Source of the DNA: Cucumis sativus
Taxonomy: Eukaryota; Streptophyta; Magnoliopsida; Cucurbitales; Cucurbitaceae
Assembly: GCF_000004075.3 (NCBI RefSeq)
Contig: NC_026661.2
Location: 18,876,307 to 18,940,306, forward strand
DNA: 64,000 nt
Direction of reading: 5' to 3'
The position numbers and the translations under genes were made by a program. Under the pieces are notes generated by a model, which saw only the letters and a program-made list of their open reading frames with translations, did not search any database and was not told the DNA's origin. Every line of letters starts with the position of its first letter. Position 1 is the first letter of the stretch. Below are positions 1-13,200 of this stretch, piece after piece.

Positions 1-1152
1 ATCTCCAACTTCTATCTTTATTTTGTGACCCAAATTTTCTTTTTTAAAGGAATTGAATTTAAAAAAGCCACGAATAATAGTCTACATCTATTTTTAACCT
101 CATTCGACACACGAGTTATTTTTCCCTTTACAATCCAAAACATTCATAATTTTCAAACTATTTCATCTCAAAATATTCCTAAACTTTATATTATTTTGCA
201 ATGATTTTTTCCATTTATTTCTTAAATTTATGCTCTCAAATCAACATTTATTCACAATATATTCTAATCATACCACAATGAAAATTTTATTTGCTAATTA
301 TAACGATCTCAATCAAGTACCACAACTTTTTTTAAAAATTCCATCGAACTTGCTTCAGTTTGAATAATAAAAGTTTTAACAAAACTGTTTAGAAAACAAA
401 TAAAGAAAAGAAAAGATCGTTTTCTTTTAAGATTTTCCATTGGTCACGACTCGTTTGCACAGGGTTCTTTATTTGAGGGGAAAAATACTTACACCGTACA
501 AAATTTCAAGCTGCATCATTGCAATGGATAAAAGAACTCTCGGTTTCATCCATTGTTGTAAAGTATTTCAAGTTGGAAGCAATATCTTTTTGATTTATTT
601 ATTTGAAAGAAGCAATACTTTTTAGTTCCAAGTGTAATTAAAGCAATCAGATTTCTAGAACAACCATGAGTTTTAATGTCGGCAAGGAGCAAGAAATTAC
701 AAATTCATGGTGAAGGCCAACAGGGACTAGAGTGGGGTTTGAAATTAGGAGCAAGCAAAGAGAAAATGTCAAAATGACAAAAGAAAATCTTCGATATGAT
801 TGGTGGTGGTGTTTTAGATATTTTCCCTCTATGTAGTCATCTTCCTCCTTACTATTTGATTCCTAAATAAAAGGATTTCACATAGAGTATAGAAACTCGG
901 CATAGCTCGGACTAGTAGAAATATAACAAAATCCCTTTGCAGCAATGGACAAAAAAACAAGCAACATTCCTCTGACAGACACTAAACATAGACAGTGATA
1001 TCAATACAACACCTTTATTTCCCATTTTTTTCTTCATCAAACCATCCAACGATATATGTTTAGTCTAGCAGAGAAAGAGAGCACTTGAGCAATTGCTTAA
1101 TGGATGTAAAACTACAGTCATACACTTAAAAGGGGAAGGAGAACATTTTGAG
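1..1152. other. Intergenic DNA and probable 3' UTR of the TMEM205-like gene
   Basis: No coding region is supported here; the open frames are short and have no recognisable composition. The right end is probably the 3' UTR of the minus-strand TMEM205-like gene: TTTATT at 1014-1019 reads AATAAA on the minus strand, about 135 bases after the stop codon, which is a plausible polyadenylation signal. The remaining sequence is AT-rich and I see nothing else in it. Confidence 0.5.
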
Positions 1153-4100
1153 TTACAGATTAAGTTTACCTGCCAGATACCAGGAGTGCATTGCAAGACT
1201 ACCAAATGCTAGGATATTAGCAAGAGAAGACAACCCATGAATCATCCCGAATTTCTTGTTCATTGCTGCAAGTTTTGGGTTCACTTTTGCAACTTCTACA
1301 TTTTTTGACCATCCAACTTCCTCGCCAATGTTACTTTCCCTCTCCACTTTGTGTCTTTGTTTCATCAGCTGAAGAACAAGAATGGAAAGAACAGAAGAGA
1401 TGGAGTTGAATTGTTTTATTGTAATATATTGAGATATAGGAAGTTCAAAGCAGGTAAAATTAGGATGAACAGAGAGAAGTGTGAGACTATCAAGCATATG
1501 AAGCATTGTGGTAGGTGTCTGGGATGGTGGCATTTTTTTATGAATTTGATCAATAACTTTCTATCTCTTACTTAATAATGATTTCCTGGCTCAAGAATGT
1601 AATGTAGTTCGGGAAATATGAATAACAATCACTACATTAATCAACAACAAAACAAGATTAAATAAAGCAATCGATAAGGCTTTGACACTTGACAGTAAAA
1701 TTGTCAGCAAAAAGGCCTACAACCATGTGGACCACAAGTTCGATGATTGACTTATTTATGGTTCTAGCTTCAATGTCGTATGCCCTGTAAGTCTATCTCT
1801 CCATCTCGGTGTCTCATAAGTCAAATGAATTCTGAATTCCCTTCTCAGCTTTTTTTTCCATAAGTCTTATCTCTTCATCTCATTGTATTAGATGCTTTTG
1901 ACTGGTCGTTGGCTTGCTTTGATAATATGTTTTAATTCTTGCATCTATTTTGGCTGGGCTTCCTCTAAATGATTCAAAGAAGATGGTTTGATTGGGTTTA
2001 GAGTTTTCCTTAGAGCTTTCCTTTGGACTCCATGGGGTGAGCGCAATAAACGTCTTTTCATAGATTCTTTTTCAGCTATTGATAATTTTATGGATTTGGT
2101 TATCTCAACAACTTTGTATGGGCAAAACCAAACACCCTGCTTTTCAGTTTTTCTTACCTTATTTCTAATTGAAATTTTTTATTGTAATCACCTTTAGGTG
2201 CTTTGGGATTCCCCTTATTTCTTCTCTTTCTCTTTTTTTTTTTTCTTTAAAAAGTTTTTTTTAAAATAAAAAACACTTTATGGTTGAGGCTTTGAGACAG
2301 ACGGAGGATAAGTTGGATAGCTTTCCATATTCAGTCCTCTAACTACTCCATCTTCTTCATTCACAAGCCAAAAGAATTCGAGCCAGGTAGAGGGATAAGA
2401 TGGGTCGGTCCTCTCTCTTCATCCAAGAATGGAAAAATAAATAAATAACTTAAGGAGGGCTTTTTAGAATGATGGAGTAGCGCATCTTTTCCATCTCCTA
2501 CATAGGACTGCCACAAAATTTTCCTTTCTGAGTAGGAATGACAGTCTTATCAAGACTCTTTCCACCTTTTGCAAAACTTCGAGCCTTAAGATTAGAGAAA
2601 AAAAAAAGTATCTCATTTCGCATATTAGCTCCATGGGTAGGTTTTCCGCATTTTCTTCTTTTGACAGCATATAGTGAATAAAGGTTCAAATCACTGCAAG
2701 TATTCAAAATTTCAAAGCCTACTGCTAAGAGGGTTGAAGAGACATTGAGGGGCTTATGGGAGGGACTACGGAGTTCACAACCATGAAGGATAATTATTCT
2801 GTGCATATTTGTGGCCGTATGCAGGGGTGGGTTGAGGTTAGTAATATGGTGAGTAAGATCCTGGATTCCTAGCCTTCCAATAAGTACGGTAGTTTCTTGG
2901 GAAGAGTACAACTTGATGACAGAAGATGGTAACCAATAGCTTTGGGGTATGTTCTGTTCCGATGGATGAGACTCAAACCAAGTTTCTTTAGCTTCTCATC
3001 ATAACCCTTGGAAGGCCACCATTTATGATCTTCACCAGTGCTTACATTTTCTGTTCCTTTTCTCAGCAAGCAAGAACATGTCCAAATTCAGAGAATGTAT
3101 AGGTTGGCTCCACCCTCATGTTGTGGCCCACAGATCTAAATCTTTCTAAGAATGTTTCTATTACGTTATGCTACTTTCACATATCCCATCATTAAGGATC
3201 AACCTTTATCTGTTATTGTGGATGATTGGGAGGGGTATGCGTCTAATGGCATTGTTTCTCTATGCCTCACCTAAGTATAGCTATGCTATGTATATTCTAT
3301 TTCCTTAGTCCTAGTTTGCTAGCATGTCATCTAAGATGTAATTGAACAATTTTGAAACCTGGGAGTCCGGTACCTAAACTTTCTGGAAATCTTGAATCAC
3401 TGTACTACTTTGACATGATAATGTTGTGTACAAAAACTATTTCTTTCAATTGGAATTGTACATGAAAATAAAATTATGAAATTTGTCTCATTTTTTTCAG
3501 TACTTTTCCAACCTACAAAATAATATAGTCATATATTATTATTTTCATTTATATAATTGGCATAACAGTTAACAAGCAAGTTCGCTAAAAAATAATATAC
3601 CAATTATTTTCATTTGACAAAGTATATAGTCATAACTCTGTGTTATGTGAAATATCAAATAAATATATACAAGTCTAAACTAGACCCCTTGCTAAGCTAA
3701 TGTTTTAGTCCACTTGTTGAATATGTGATGTCGATTGTTTTCATTTTCCCCTAGTACTTGCTACGACCAAATGGCGAAAATATCAAAAGATGTTAATATA
3801 ATATTGGCATGTAAAATGGCACTTATTAACAAATTTGTTATTGAAGCCTAAAAAGTAAATAATCGTCAATCTCTGGACATATTGTCATGATAATCCAAGA
3901 TTAACATTTACCACCAACTGAAGGTAATTTGATTACTTCAATCTAAAATTTGGACATCATAAGATTACAAAGCATATTGGATTCTGAGAATTTCATAAAA
4001 GCATGGGAATCCATGATGATTTAGAGATTTCCAGGTTAGAACTTATAAGACATCAAATTAAACTCAAACAAACAAAGACTGAGTATTTAACGAGAGTTTA

Positions 4101-5379
4101 ATTCCCTAGACCAATGTAAAATTGTGCCATCTTATACTCATTCAATATTCTTAAAAAAATATTCTCATTTACGTCAGAAGAGGTTGAGAAACGAAGTTAC
4201 GGCAACTAAATAAAAGCTTTTTGATCCCTGTCCTGTTATGAAGTTAGGATTAAATCATAAGCACCAAGCCTTGTGAAACTATAGTCGCAACCTTAGGCTG
4301 TTTTGATAAGGCAAGGTCATAAGGTCGTGTTCATGGCATGAACTTTCCATTAAAACGTAAAATAAACCACGTGATACATGCTGTATCCAGAGGGTGAGAT
4401 TTTTTTTCTTAATTATTATTTTTATTTAATGAGAAAGATAGTGAGAAGTGCACACAGACAAAATAGCACAACAGACATTTTCACATCAGAATAGTAATTA
4501 TTTCAGGGGGGAAATTCCAGAAATACGAGAAATTACCTCAATTGTCATAGGTGTGAAGACAAACAGGTTGGCCAAATTAAAAGCAAACGCCGATATCAGA
4601 AACCCAAGCTGGTACCTCTCAGAAGTTTCTGCAGACTTCCATGGGTGAAGATAAGCAAAAGCTGCAACAGATGTGGCACAGCAAATCCCAACCATTGAGA
4701 AGTAGGCAGGGAACATCTTGCTTTGAAGATTGCCAAATTGGTGCCTCGGAAGATTCCTAAAATGGATATAGGGTTAAAGCAATTACTACCCAAAATGAAA
4801 TATGCCACACCACTCGAAGATATTTCAGTGAGAACAAAAATAAACATTAAATCATGAACTTTATTTTCATGGAAATTCAATCTCAAGATACCCATTTCGA
4901 TCACCCTAAATCTCGTCAATCCAATTGAAGTTATGTTTTCAAAACTGATGTGAACTCCAATTAAATAACTCAAAATCATAACAACCATTGAACACTGCCT
5001 CTAACAATTATGTAAGACATATCAAAAAAAAAAAAAAAAACTCCACTCAATTGAATTGACGCGCAAACAGTAACCCAATTCGCATTTCCTAAAAGTGTAA
5101 ATTCCTCTTTGCTTGTCATCAGAGCAAAACAATCAGTTTTCTTTCTACTGAGAAGTGAAAGAAGGGGGCTTACTTGAACATGATGATGCCGCCAATGAAG
5201 GTGACCCATAGAGAGGCGCCCCAAGCGGTGGAATAGCTGAGAAGATGAGCTAATTTGAGATACATGGAAAGCTTGGGCGCATTGAAGGTTTTGGAGTTGG
5301 ATCCGAAGGTCTCCGGCGAAAATACTACTCCTATAGCGAGAAAAACCACCGCCGTTAGGAACCGGGTCAACCACGCCAT
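1153..5379 (-). CDS. TMEM205-like (DUF4149) multi-pass membrane protein
   Basis: Three coding exons on the minus strand, 5379-5174, 4756-4537 and 1368-1153, join in frame to 213 aa. The protein starts MAWLTRFL, followed by a hydrophobic helix. Further hydrophobic segments lie around residues 45-68 (LLSYSTAWGASLWVTFIGG), 85-105 (MFPAYFSMVGICCATSVAAFAY), 118-140 (YQLGFLISAFAFNLANLFVF) and near the C-terminus (SSLANILAFGSLAMHSWYLAGKL). This pattern and the length match the DUF4149/TMEM205 family of eukaryotic membrane proteins; the biochemical role in plants is not established. An in-frame ATG further upstream (5497-5499) would add about 40 residues, but the inner ATG precedes the family-like N-terminus, so I prefer it. 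Intron 2 is 3.2 kb and contains retroelement debris. The gene is divergent from the BRCT gene, with 1.9 kb between the two start codons. Confidence 0.85.
1980..2200 (+). mobile_element. Decayed non-LTR retroelement (LINE) fragment, reverse-transcriptase tail
   Basis: The plus-strand frame at 1988-2197 reads FLWTPWGERNKRLFIDSF, then a segment ending LVISTTLYGQ. This resembles the region after the reverse transcriptase domain of plant LINEs, where a W-x-ERN-x-R-x-F motif is typical. No upstream endonuclease or reverse transcriptase frame survives, and it sits inside intron 2 of the TMEM205-like gene on the opposite strand. It is a truncated relic, not an active element. The call rests on motif resemblance only. 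Confidence 0.5.
2201..4536. other. Remainder of the large TMEM205-like intron
   Basis: This is intronic sequence. The part at about 2300-3300 is less AT-rich than the rest and looks like old, unclassifiable insertion sequence with broken reading frames on both strands. From 3480 onward it is simple AT-rich intron. I see no exon needed by the host gene here, because exons 2 and 3 join in phase and give the expected family length. Confidence 0.4.
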
Positions 5380-5499
5380 TTCTAGGTCTCTTGAGGCGAT
5401 TTGTGTACAGAAGGAAATTGAAATTGAAGAAGAACTGAGCCGATGGGCGAGAAGAAGCAGAAGAAGGTAATGTCTATTAGTACTTGGTTGGTAAGCCAA

Positions 5500-7265
5500 C
5501 GCAAATTTTCTTTTATTTTCTTTTCATTATTGTTGTTTTCCAAAATTTTGACCATATATTAAAGAAAAACTTAATAGATGGTCAAAAATATATTATTCAA
5601 CAAATATTACATTTTCAAATATAATCCTCCAGTAAATTAACCAAAATATTTATCGTTCTATTAATATCTAGCATTAATGTATTCTTCAAGAAAGATAATC
5701 AATGATTTAGAAAATATGTCCTATTCAATTAGCTTGAAAACTACAGAGACTTGTTATTTATTTTGTAATTATGTTACAACTTTTGTGTATTGTTACATGG
5801 ATTATCACTGGCTGATCCTATGTAGCACTCGTAAGAATACAACATTAACATTATCAGAGTAAATATGTGGTTGTAATATTTTTTTACATGGAATTTTTCT
5901 ACTTTGTGTTTTATCTTTGATCTTTAGTCTTTTTTACTATCATTATTACACGTCTATTATTATTGTTTTCTTTTATTTTCTTAATGATTTTTATGTTTGT
6001 ATGAAATACTTTCTTCCTTGTTGGATATTTTGTACGGTTGAGTTATCAAAAGTGTTTTGTTCGAACTTTTTTTTATCAAAAAATACAAAATACACTTCCT
6101 TTATTAAAGTTGATGCATTCTAAATAGAAATATATTCAGTCAATCCAATGTATAGCGATCAATTTGAAATTGTTATAGTGTAGTTGAACGAATCTAACTT
6201 TGGGTATCTATTATATATACATTGGTTCTTTAATATATTGTTACATTTAGTTTGTTATTAAACATAACTTTGATGCAGTCTTGTTTTTTTAACACAAAAA
6301 ATTGATATAGTTGATTTTAACATTTGAAAGTGTCCATGTGTAAATTGCAAGAGGGGTTTGACCCCTATATTTTAAACAATATGTAAAGTGCAAGAGTTGT
6401 TATATCAACACTATCCATTAAAAGTTTTTGTTATATTTTGGTTTATTTAAAAATATTTCAATTTTAAAATCAAAACAAACCCATTAGTATAACAAATGAA
6501 TTTCATATCAATTATACTTTGATATCCAATTACTTTTAATTAATCGGGTTAGTTTTAACACTTTAAATAATCGAAATCACATAAAAAAACTACTTTTTAA
6601 TTATATAGTATGAAAATCATCTAAATTAACAATTTCACGTATTCTTAAATATTAATTGTTGAGAAATAATTATGTATCAAATTATTAATACAAACTATTA
6701 AACAATAGGATTTTTGCCGAAAAGAAAGTGTTAAAGAATAAAATTTTGAAATTTAAATAATACATATACAATAGAGAAGGTACCTTCGAATATAATAATT
6801 ATAGTGAGAATAATATTAGCCAAAATTCAATTCAACTAACAATCCAACGGCTCGGCCTAATAATGAATTCGTTTGATTCAACGGTTCAACAGGGGACACG
6901 TGTCAAACATATGTATTAGAAACGTGGCAGAATCTCACGGAACCACAAATTTTAACCCTCCCGCCATTGGCACAAAAATCAAAAAGCAAAAAATTTCCCC
7001 ACTTCCCTCCTTTTTCCACTACACTTTTCTCCCTCTCCTCTATCTTTCTCCATCTCTTTGTCGCCATTATTCAAACTTCCACTGCAAGATTCACTCTCAA
7101 TCAACAAAACCGCTCACTGATTCTCCTCCATATCCACACTTCCAAAGATCTTCACCAGGTTCTCACTCTCCATCTACCGCCGCCAATTCAAGTTTTGCAC
7201 ACTGATGTTTTCCCCCCTCTCTAGCTTCCTAGGGCATTGTTTCTTCAATCGTATTTGACTTGCCG
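5500..7265. promoter_or_regulatory. Divergent promoter region between the TMEM205-like and BRCT-PHD genes
   Basis: This intergenic stretch separates two head-to-head genes. The middle (5550-6850) is very AT-rich with no supported gene. The part next to the BRCT gene carries a perfect 10-bp palindrome containing a G-box, GACACGTGTC at 6895-6904, then CCCGCCATTGG at about 6960-6970 (an E2F-like GC core abutting an inverted CCAAT). A pyrimidine-rich tract at about 6995-7250 looks like a plant 5' leader. Transcription starts are not determined. An inverted repeat AGGGGT-TTG-ACCCCT lies at 6352-6366. Confidence 0.5.
6895..6904. promoter_or_regulatory. Palindromic G-box / ABRE-like site
   Basis: GACACGTGTC is a perfect 10-bp palindrome around the CACGTG core bound by plant bZIP and bHLH factors. 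It lies about 360 bases upstream of the BRCT-PHD start codon, just before the pyrimidine-rich leader. Whether it is used is an inference. Confidence 0.45.
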
Positions 7266-10200
7266 ATGGAAATTGATTATTCCCGCCAACCGTTCCTAGG
7301 TGTTCACTTTGTTCTCTTTGGGTTCAATATTGTTGATGAGAAACAGGTATTTCGTTTCTTCGTCTTTTTTCACTCTCTGTTGGTTTATTGTTTTGTTACT
7401 TGAAGAATTTGTTTCGAGCTTTATTTTATTGTTTTTATCTCCTTTTTAGGTTCGGTCTAAGCTAATTGATGGCGGAGGGGTTGATGTTGGTCAGTATGGA
7501 CCGAGTTGTAGTCATGTGATCGTGGACAAGAATAAGATTGTTTATGTAAATCTTACGTCATTTCCTAGTCAATTTGTCAATTGGTTTTTTAGTTTTCACG
7601 GTTTTTATGTAACTAGCTGCGATGTTGCACTGCAACGCTGCCTTGTGAATTTAGTTTCACTGTTTCTGTATGATTTGTAGGACGATCCGGTTTGTGTTGC
7701 TGCTCGAAATGATGGCAAGTTGCTTGTCACGGGGTTATGGGTTGATCATAGATATGATTCTGGGTTGCTTGCTGATGCTACTTCGGTGGGTTCTTAACTC
7801 AATTATTTTATTTATTTATGATTTTTTCACATTGTTCTGCGTTTAATTGGAATGGTTGTCTCTGTATTTAAGTACTCTGCTTCCATGGTTCTCGAATACG
7901 GGTCACATTATTGCATATAGCATAAGCAAATGTTTCATGAATTTCTCATGCCAATGTTGTTGGATTGAAGCTTTTAATATGGAAATACATTTGACTGTGA
8001 ACTTCAAAAGACACTGTTATTAATTGAATGCAGATGATAAAATTTCTGTGTTGTTATTTATTTTTCGATTATAGTTCCGCTCAATACAATTACGTTCACG
8101 GGGAAATGAGAAGTTCCTTTGGTAAATTGGGATTTTGAGAATTCTCGAGTTTCTTTAATCTATGTTCTATATCTTTAATCTTTGTTATCAGCATATTTAC
8201 AGGTCTATCTTGTTAGCCTTTTAACAGGTATTGTACAGACCGTTAAGGGAACTGAATGGAATCCCAGGGGCTAAAAGTTTGGTAATGTGCTTGACTGGGT
8301 ACCAGCGACAGGATAGAGATGATGTTATGGTATCGACTATATCCCTTCTCTATTTTCTTTTGCCCGACCAGTGATTAATTATTGGCTATTTTTGTTAGAA
8401 TCTTACAATTGCTTTTTATGTACCTCGCAGACAATGGTTGGCTTGATAGGTGCTCAATTCTCTAAGCCATTGGTGGCAAACAAGGTTACCCACCTCATAT
8501 GTTACAAATTTGAAGGTACGTCTATCTTGATACCCATCCTTTCTTAGAGTTTATATTTCCCTTAGTTACTTTTCACTCTTGACTGTCTCGAGCAAAGATT
8601 TGATGTCAGTGAGTTAATACTGAACATTTTCAGGATTTTTGGAGTTAAGTACTTTCCATTCAAGAAGTGACATTCTTGCTTCATTAGCTATTGATTCTTT
8701 TGATCCAATATATTAATATAAGTGGATCTAATACTTCTGGCTTCTAAAATACGTGGTTAAAAGATTCAATTATTTGATAATTTGGGCAAAATGGGAATGC
8801 TGTATTAGGTTTCTTGTCTATCTATGGATTTCATTCCAAGTCAAACATATAAATGTCCTGTCTATACTTATGATTTATCAGTTCATGTTAGTTTCTTTCG
8901 GAATTAGGCATGTTTTATGCATTAAACAAATAGTTTGCTAGATTATCTCGTTAGTTAATGGGCAATTTCTCATATTTGTTTGTTCCAAAATCTCAAGGGA
9001 TGTGTGGATGAGTTATAAAATTTATGCTAAAAAGATTAGTTTTATGTAATTTATTTACATGGGTTGATGTGAAATTTATTATTGTTCATGAGCAAATGTA
9101 ATATACGATTTACACTCAACTTCCTAACATTAGATTACATAAGTTTAATGGGGTATTTGGTTTGTGTCAAGTTTGAAATGCGGTATTTAATTTGTGAGCA
9201 GGACTCCTCTTAAGTTCTTTTGATTTGATTTTATTTTTATGTTGATTTGTTATTCAATTTATCAAAGAGAGTGAATCATTGTAATTCCATGTACAGGGGA
9301 CAAATATGAGCTTGCTAAAAGACTGAGGACCATCAAGCTTGTCAATCATCGTTGGCTGGAAGACAGGTGCTTTTGTTTGTGTTCCCTTGTCAATTCCTAT
9401 AATATCAACTCATTTTCATGTGTTCTGTAAAAAAAATATAGCTTTTTGTTTATTTATTTGACTTGTAACTCATTTCTCCTCAGCTTGAGAGAATGGATGT
9501 TACTTCCAGAATCTAATTACAACATAAGGTACGTGGGCGAATTGTCTTGGTCACAACGCATAACATTCCTGCATTGACGCAATTATTTGTTTCGTTTGCT
9601 TGGCTCCTTTAATTTATGGAGTTTTATTACGTCTATTAAAATAACCAAGGATCTGAATTATGTGATGTCATTTCATACTCTTGTTATGAGGGATATTTTT
9701 TGGGTTTCAGTAATCTTTAATGAAATTGCCTTCGTATGATAGAGGATACCACCCTTTGTTTGCAAATTGCAGAATCTTTAATGAAATTGCAGAATATATT
9801 GCTAGGTGTAGCTTATCGGGGTGCTAACTGATGTATGCGTCCAAATATCTGGGTGTCTCTCCAAATATCTGTACTATGTTCTTCGCATGCTAGCCTGCTG
9901 AGATTAAATTACTGTTTTCTTAATATATCCATTCACGTTCTCAATTCTCTTGCGTTTCTCCACAGTGGATATGACATGGAGATGCTTGAAGCTGAGGCTA
10001 AGGATTCTGAAGAGGAATCTAACAGCGGCATCACCAAACATTTTGCAATGAGAAACACCAAGAGTCCTGACAAAATGAAATTTGGTTTACATTCAACCAG
10101 TGTAATATCTAATACAGTGCCAGCTTCAAAGACATTGGATGAGCGCACAAGCTTTTCTGATACTAAGAGCATGTTGACAGTTCCTACTACCAACACTGAA

Positions 10201-13200
10201 TTTATTCCTTCTGGAAAGTTTGATAAGTATGATGAGGTCAGAGGACCAATTTGTCAGGAAGTTGATGTTTTTAGTACTCCTTGGGATTCCGTGCCATTTA
10301 ACATGCATACGACAACTTCTGAATCTGAGAAGCAGAAGGTGAAAAATGAGGCGGTGACAAGTCCATCAAATGCAGCGAGGTCCCCGCAACTGTGTGCTAC
10401 CAGTTACTCTAGGAGAACCCCATTGAAGTCGCCACTTCCACTGTTTTCTGGAGAAAGATTGGAAAGAGCTGATGCCTCTTGTAAAATTGCAACAGGTGAA
10501 ATAAAAGATGCTATTGGTGTTGATGTGTCGTTAGAAAAGATGGAGCAAGTAACTTATGCTACTTTCTCTGGCCATGAACAAAATTCTTCGAAGGGAACTG
10601 ATTTATTTGGTACAGGAGATTCAAATGCTGGATTGCCACTGAAAAAAAATTCAGATGTATCTTATGACGTCCCTCGATCTCATTCGATGAGTGAGAACAC
10701 AAAATCATGCACCTTGAATAACCCCTCCACAGATGAAAAAGTTTTAGGATTGGAAATGAGTCGTGTTTCTTTAAACCATGATGATTCTGATAAGCGTCGT
10801 GCTAAGACCTTGCAGCATAGTAGGGGCAGTACTGACACCTCTAGTCCTATTAAGAAACCATTGATATGTGACCTACCTTTCGGCAACAGTGTTCGCTCTC
10901 CAACTGAAGATGTTGCTGGAGGCAGCTTGAAGACTCCTCGAACTCCCTTCCAGATATCAGGAAAAGACCTCTCACCTGACAAGCCCAACAAGCCAATTCA
11001 TGATTGTGAAATTTCTGGAGATTTGGTTGGAAAAACTAAAGAAACAGATAGGCAGCAGAATGGTGTTTTGGCTGCACCTGAAAGTGATAGTGGTACCAAG
11101 GTTACGAAAACGAAATCAGCCTCGCCCAGTAGTTTGAATTCTTCTGTTCTTCAAAATAATAATTTGCAATCCAAACCACAAAGAATCAAGATGTTTGCCA
11201 AAAAGAGCTTGGGTTCGAGACCAAAGTTGGGCAGTGGCAGTCACAGGGGTTCTATTCTCTCGAGTAAAACCACTTCCTTGAACGATTCAGTTTCTTCATC
11301 TTGTGGGAATGGTGAAAAACTCTTTAGCTCATCACCTCAGGATGTCAGTATTGGAGTGAAAAAGGTTGTGAAGACAGCAGATAAGGGGGACTTTTCTCAT
11401 AAATATGAAGTCATGGATGAAGATGACAAAACTTCTGATCCAGAAAATAAAGAAGATTTTGAGCATCGAATGATGGATACGGAAAATTTTAAGGAAGTTC
11501 CACAAATAAGTGATGGTGAAAAGGTTGCAAAAGAGATTGCATCTGGAGTGAAACGTAACAGTAGTGCTAGTGTGCTTAATGATACGATTCCTTCAGGTAC
11601 GCTAAAAGAAGTGATTGAACGCAAAGCACCCCTTTCCATCGGAAATGTACAGCTGGATGAATTAAGACTAGAAGATGAGAAATCAAAATTGAATGTGGGG
11701 GATAGAGGTCCAACAGAGGAAAAAATGTTGATAAATTCTTCTAAAGCGAAATCAAAACAAGGCAAGGTTTGTAAGGCACCTGCCCGTGAGAAAAATGGGA
11801 AGACTGGGAAGAAACCTCAGTTGGTTGCTGCAGGGCTTAATACTGAAGTCCATACAATACACGATTATATTTCAGAGAAGGTAAATGTACCATGCGAAGC
11901 CATGGATGAAGATGACAAAACCTTTGATGTAGAAAATAAAGAAGCAGATTTTGAGCAGCAAATGATGGATATGGAGAATTTTAATGGAGTTCCGCTGATG
12001 ATTGATGATGATAAGCTAGAGAAAGAGATTGCATCTGGAGTGAAATGTAACAATAGCTCTAGAGTGCTTGATGATACGATTCCTTCAGGTACACTGGAAG
12101 AAGTGATTGAGCCCAAAGCTCCAGTTTCCATCGGAAATGTACAGCTGGATGAATTAAGTCTAGAAGATGAGCAATCAAAATTGAATGTGGGGGATAGAAG
12201 TCCAACGGAGGAAAAAATGTTGAAAAACTCTAAAGAAAAATCTAAACAAGGTAAGGTTTGTAAAGCACCTTCCCGTAAGAAAAATGTGAAGACTGGGAAG
12301 AAACCTCAGTTGGTTGCTGCAGGGCTTAATACTGAAGTCCATACAATACCCGATCATAAGTCAGAGAAGGAAAATGTACCATGTGATGTTGGTGACAAAA
12401 ATAGTCATATTGTCAAGCATTTTGACAAAATTACAGTTAAGTCTAATACAAAGCAAAGAAAGGTCACTAAAAAATCTTCTGAGATCAGTGCCAATTCTTC
12501 CATGGAAATTGAGGAAGTTTTGAGTGAAGTAAAACCTGAACCTATGTGTTTTATCTTGAGTGGACATCGTCTTGAAAGGAAGGAGTTTCAGAAAGTAATA
12601 AAGCATTTGAGAGGAAGGGTTTGTAGAGACTCTCATCAATGGTCATATCAGGCTACACATTTCATAGCCCCCGATCCAGTCCGTAGAACTGAAAAGTTTT
12701 TTTCGGCTGCAGCATCTGGAAGGTACACGTTTCTTCCGTCAATTGTGTTCTTTAAGGTTTTATGAAATTCAAAGATCAAGTAAATAAGTGATGGAGGTAT
12801 TATTTTTGGTCTTTTCATGTATGAAACTTAGAAGTGAATTGTCGTATGTTACTTCTTAAAAACTTAGTTTACGTAAAAGATCTGAAGTACAGGGTTCTTT
12901 GTTGCAGGTGGATTCTCAAATCTGATTATCTAACAGATAGTAGTCAGGCTGGAAAACTCTTGGATGTGGAGCCTTATGAATGGTACAAAAAAGGCCTCAC
13001 TGAAGACGGTGCAATCAATTTGGAAGCTCCTAGGAAATGGCGGCTCTTGAGGGAGAAAACAGGTCATGGTGCGTTCTATGGAATGCGTATTATCATATAC
13101 GGGGAATGTATTGCTCCACCTCTGGTACGTTTGCTATCCTACAATACAGCCACTCAAGTTGTAACTGTAATGCTCCTTTCAATCATTACGATATTTGTTA

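Noticed and set aside
5380..5499. Upstream in-frame ATG (5499) extending the TMEM205-like protein by about 40 residues
   Set aside because: The added N-terminus is serine-rich and unlike the family; the inner ATG gives the usual 213-residue length.
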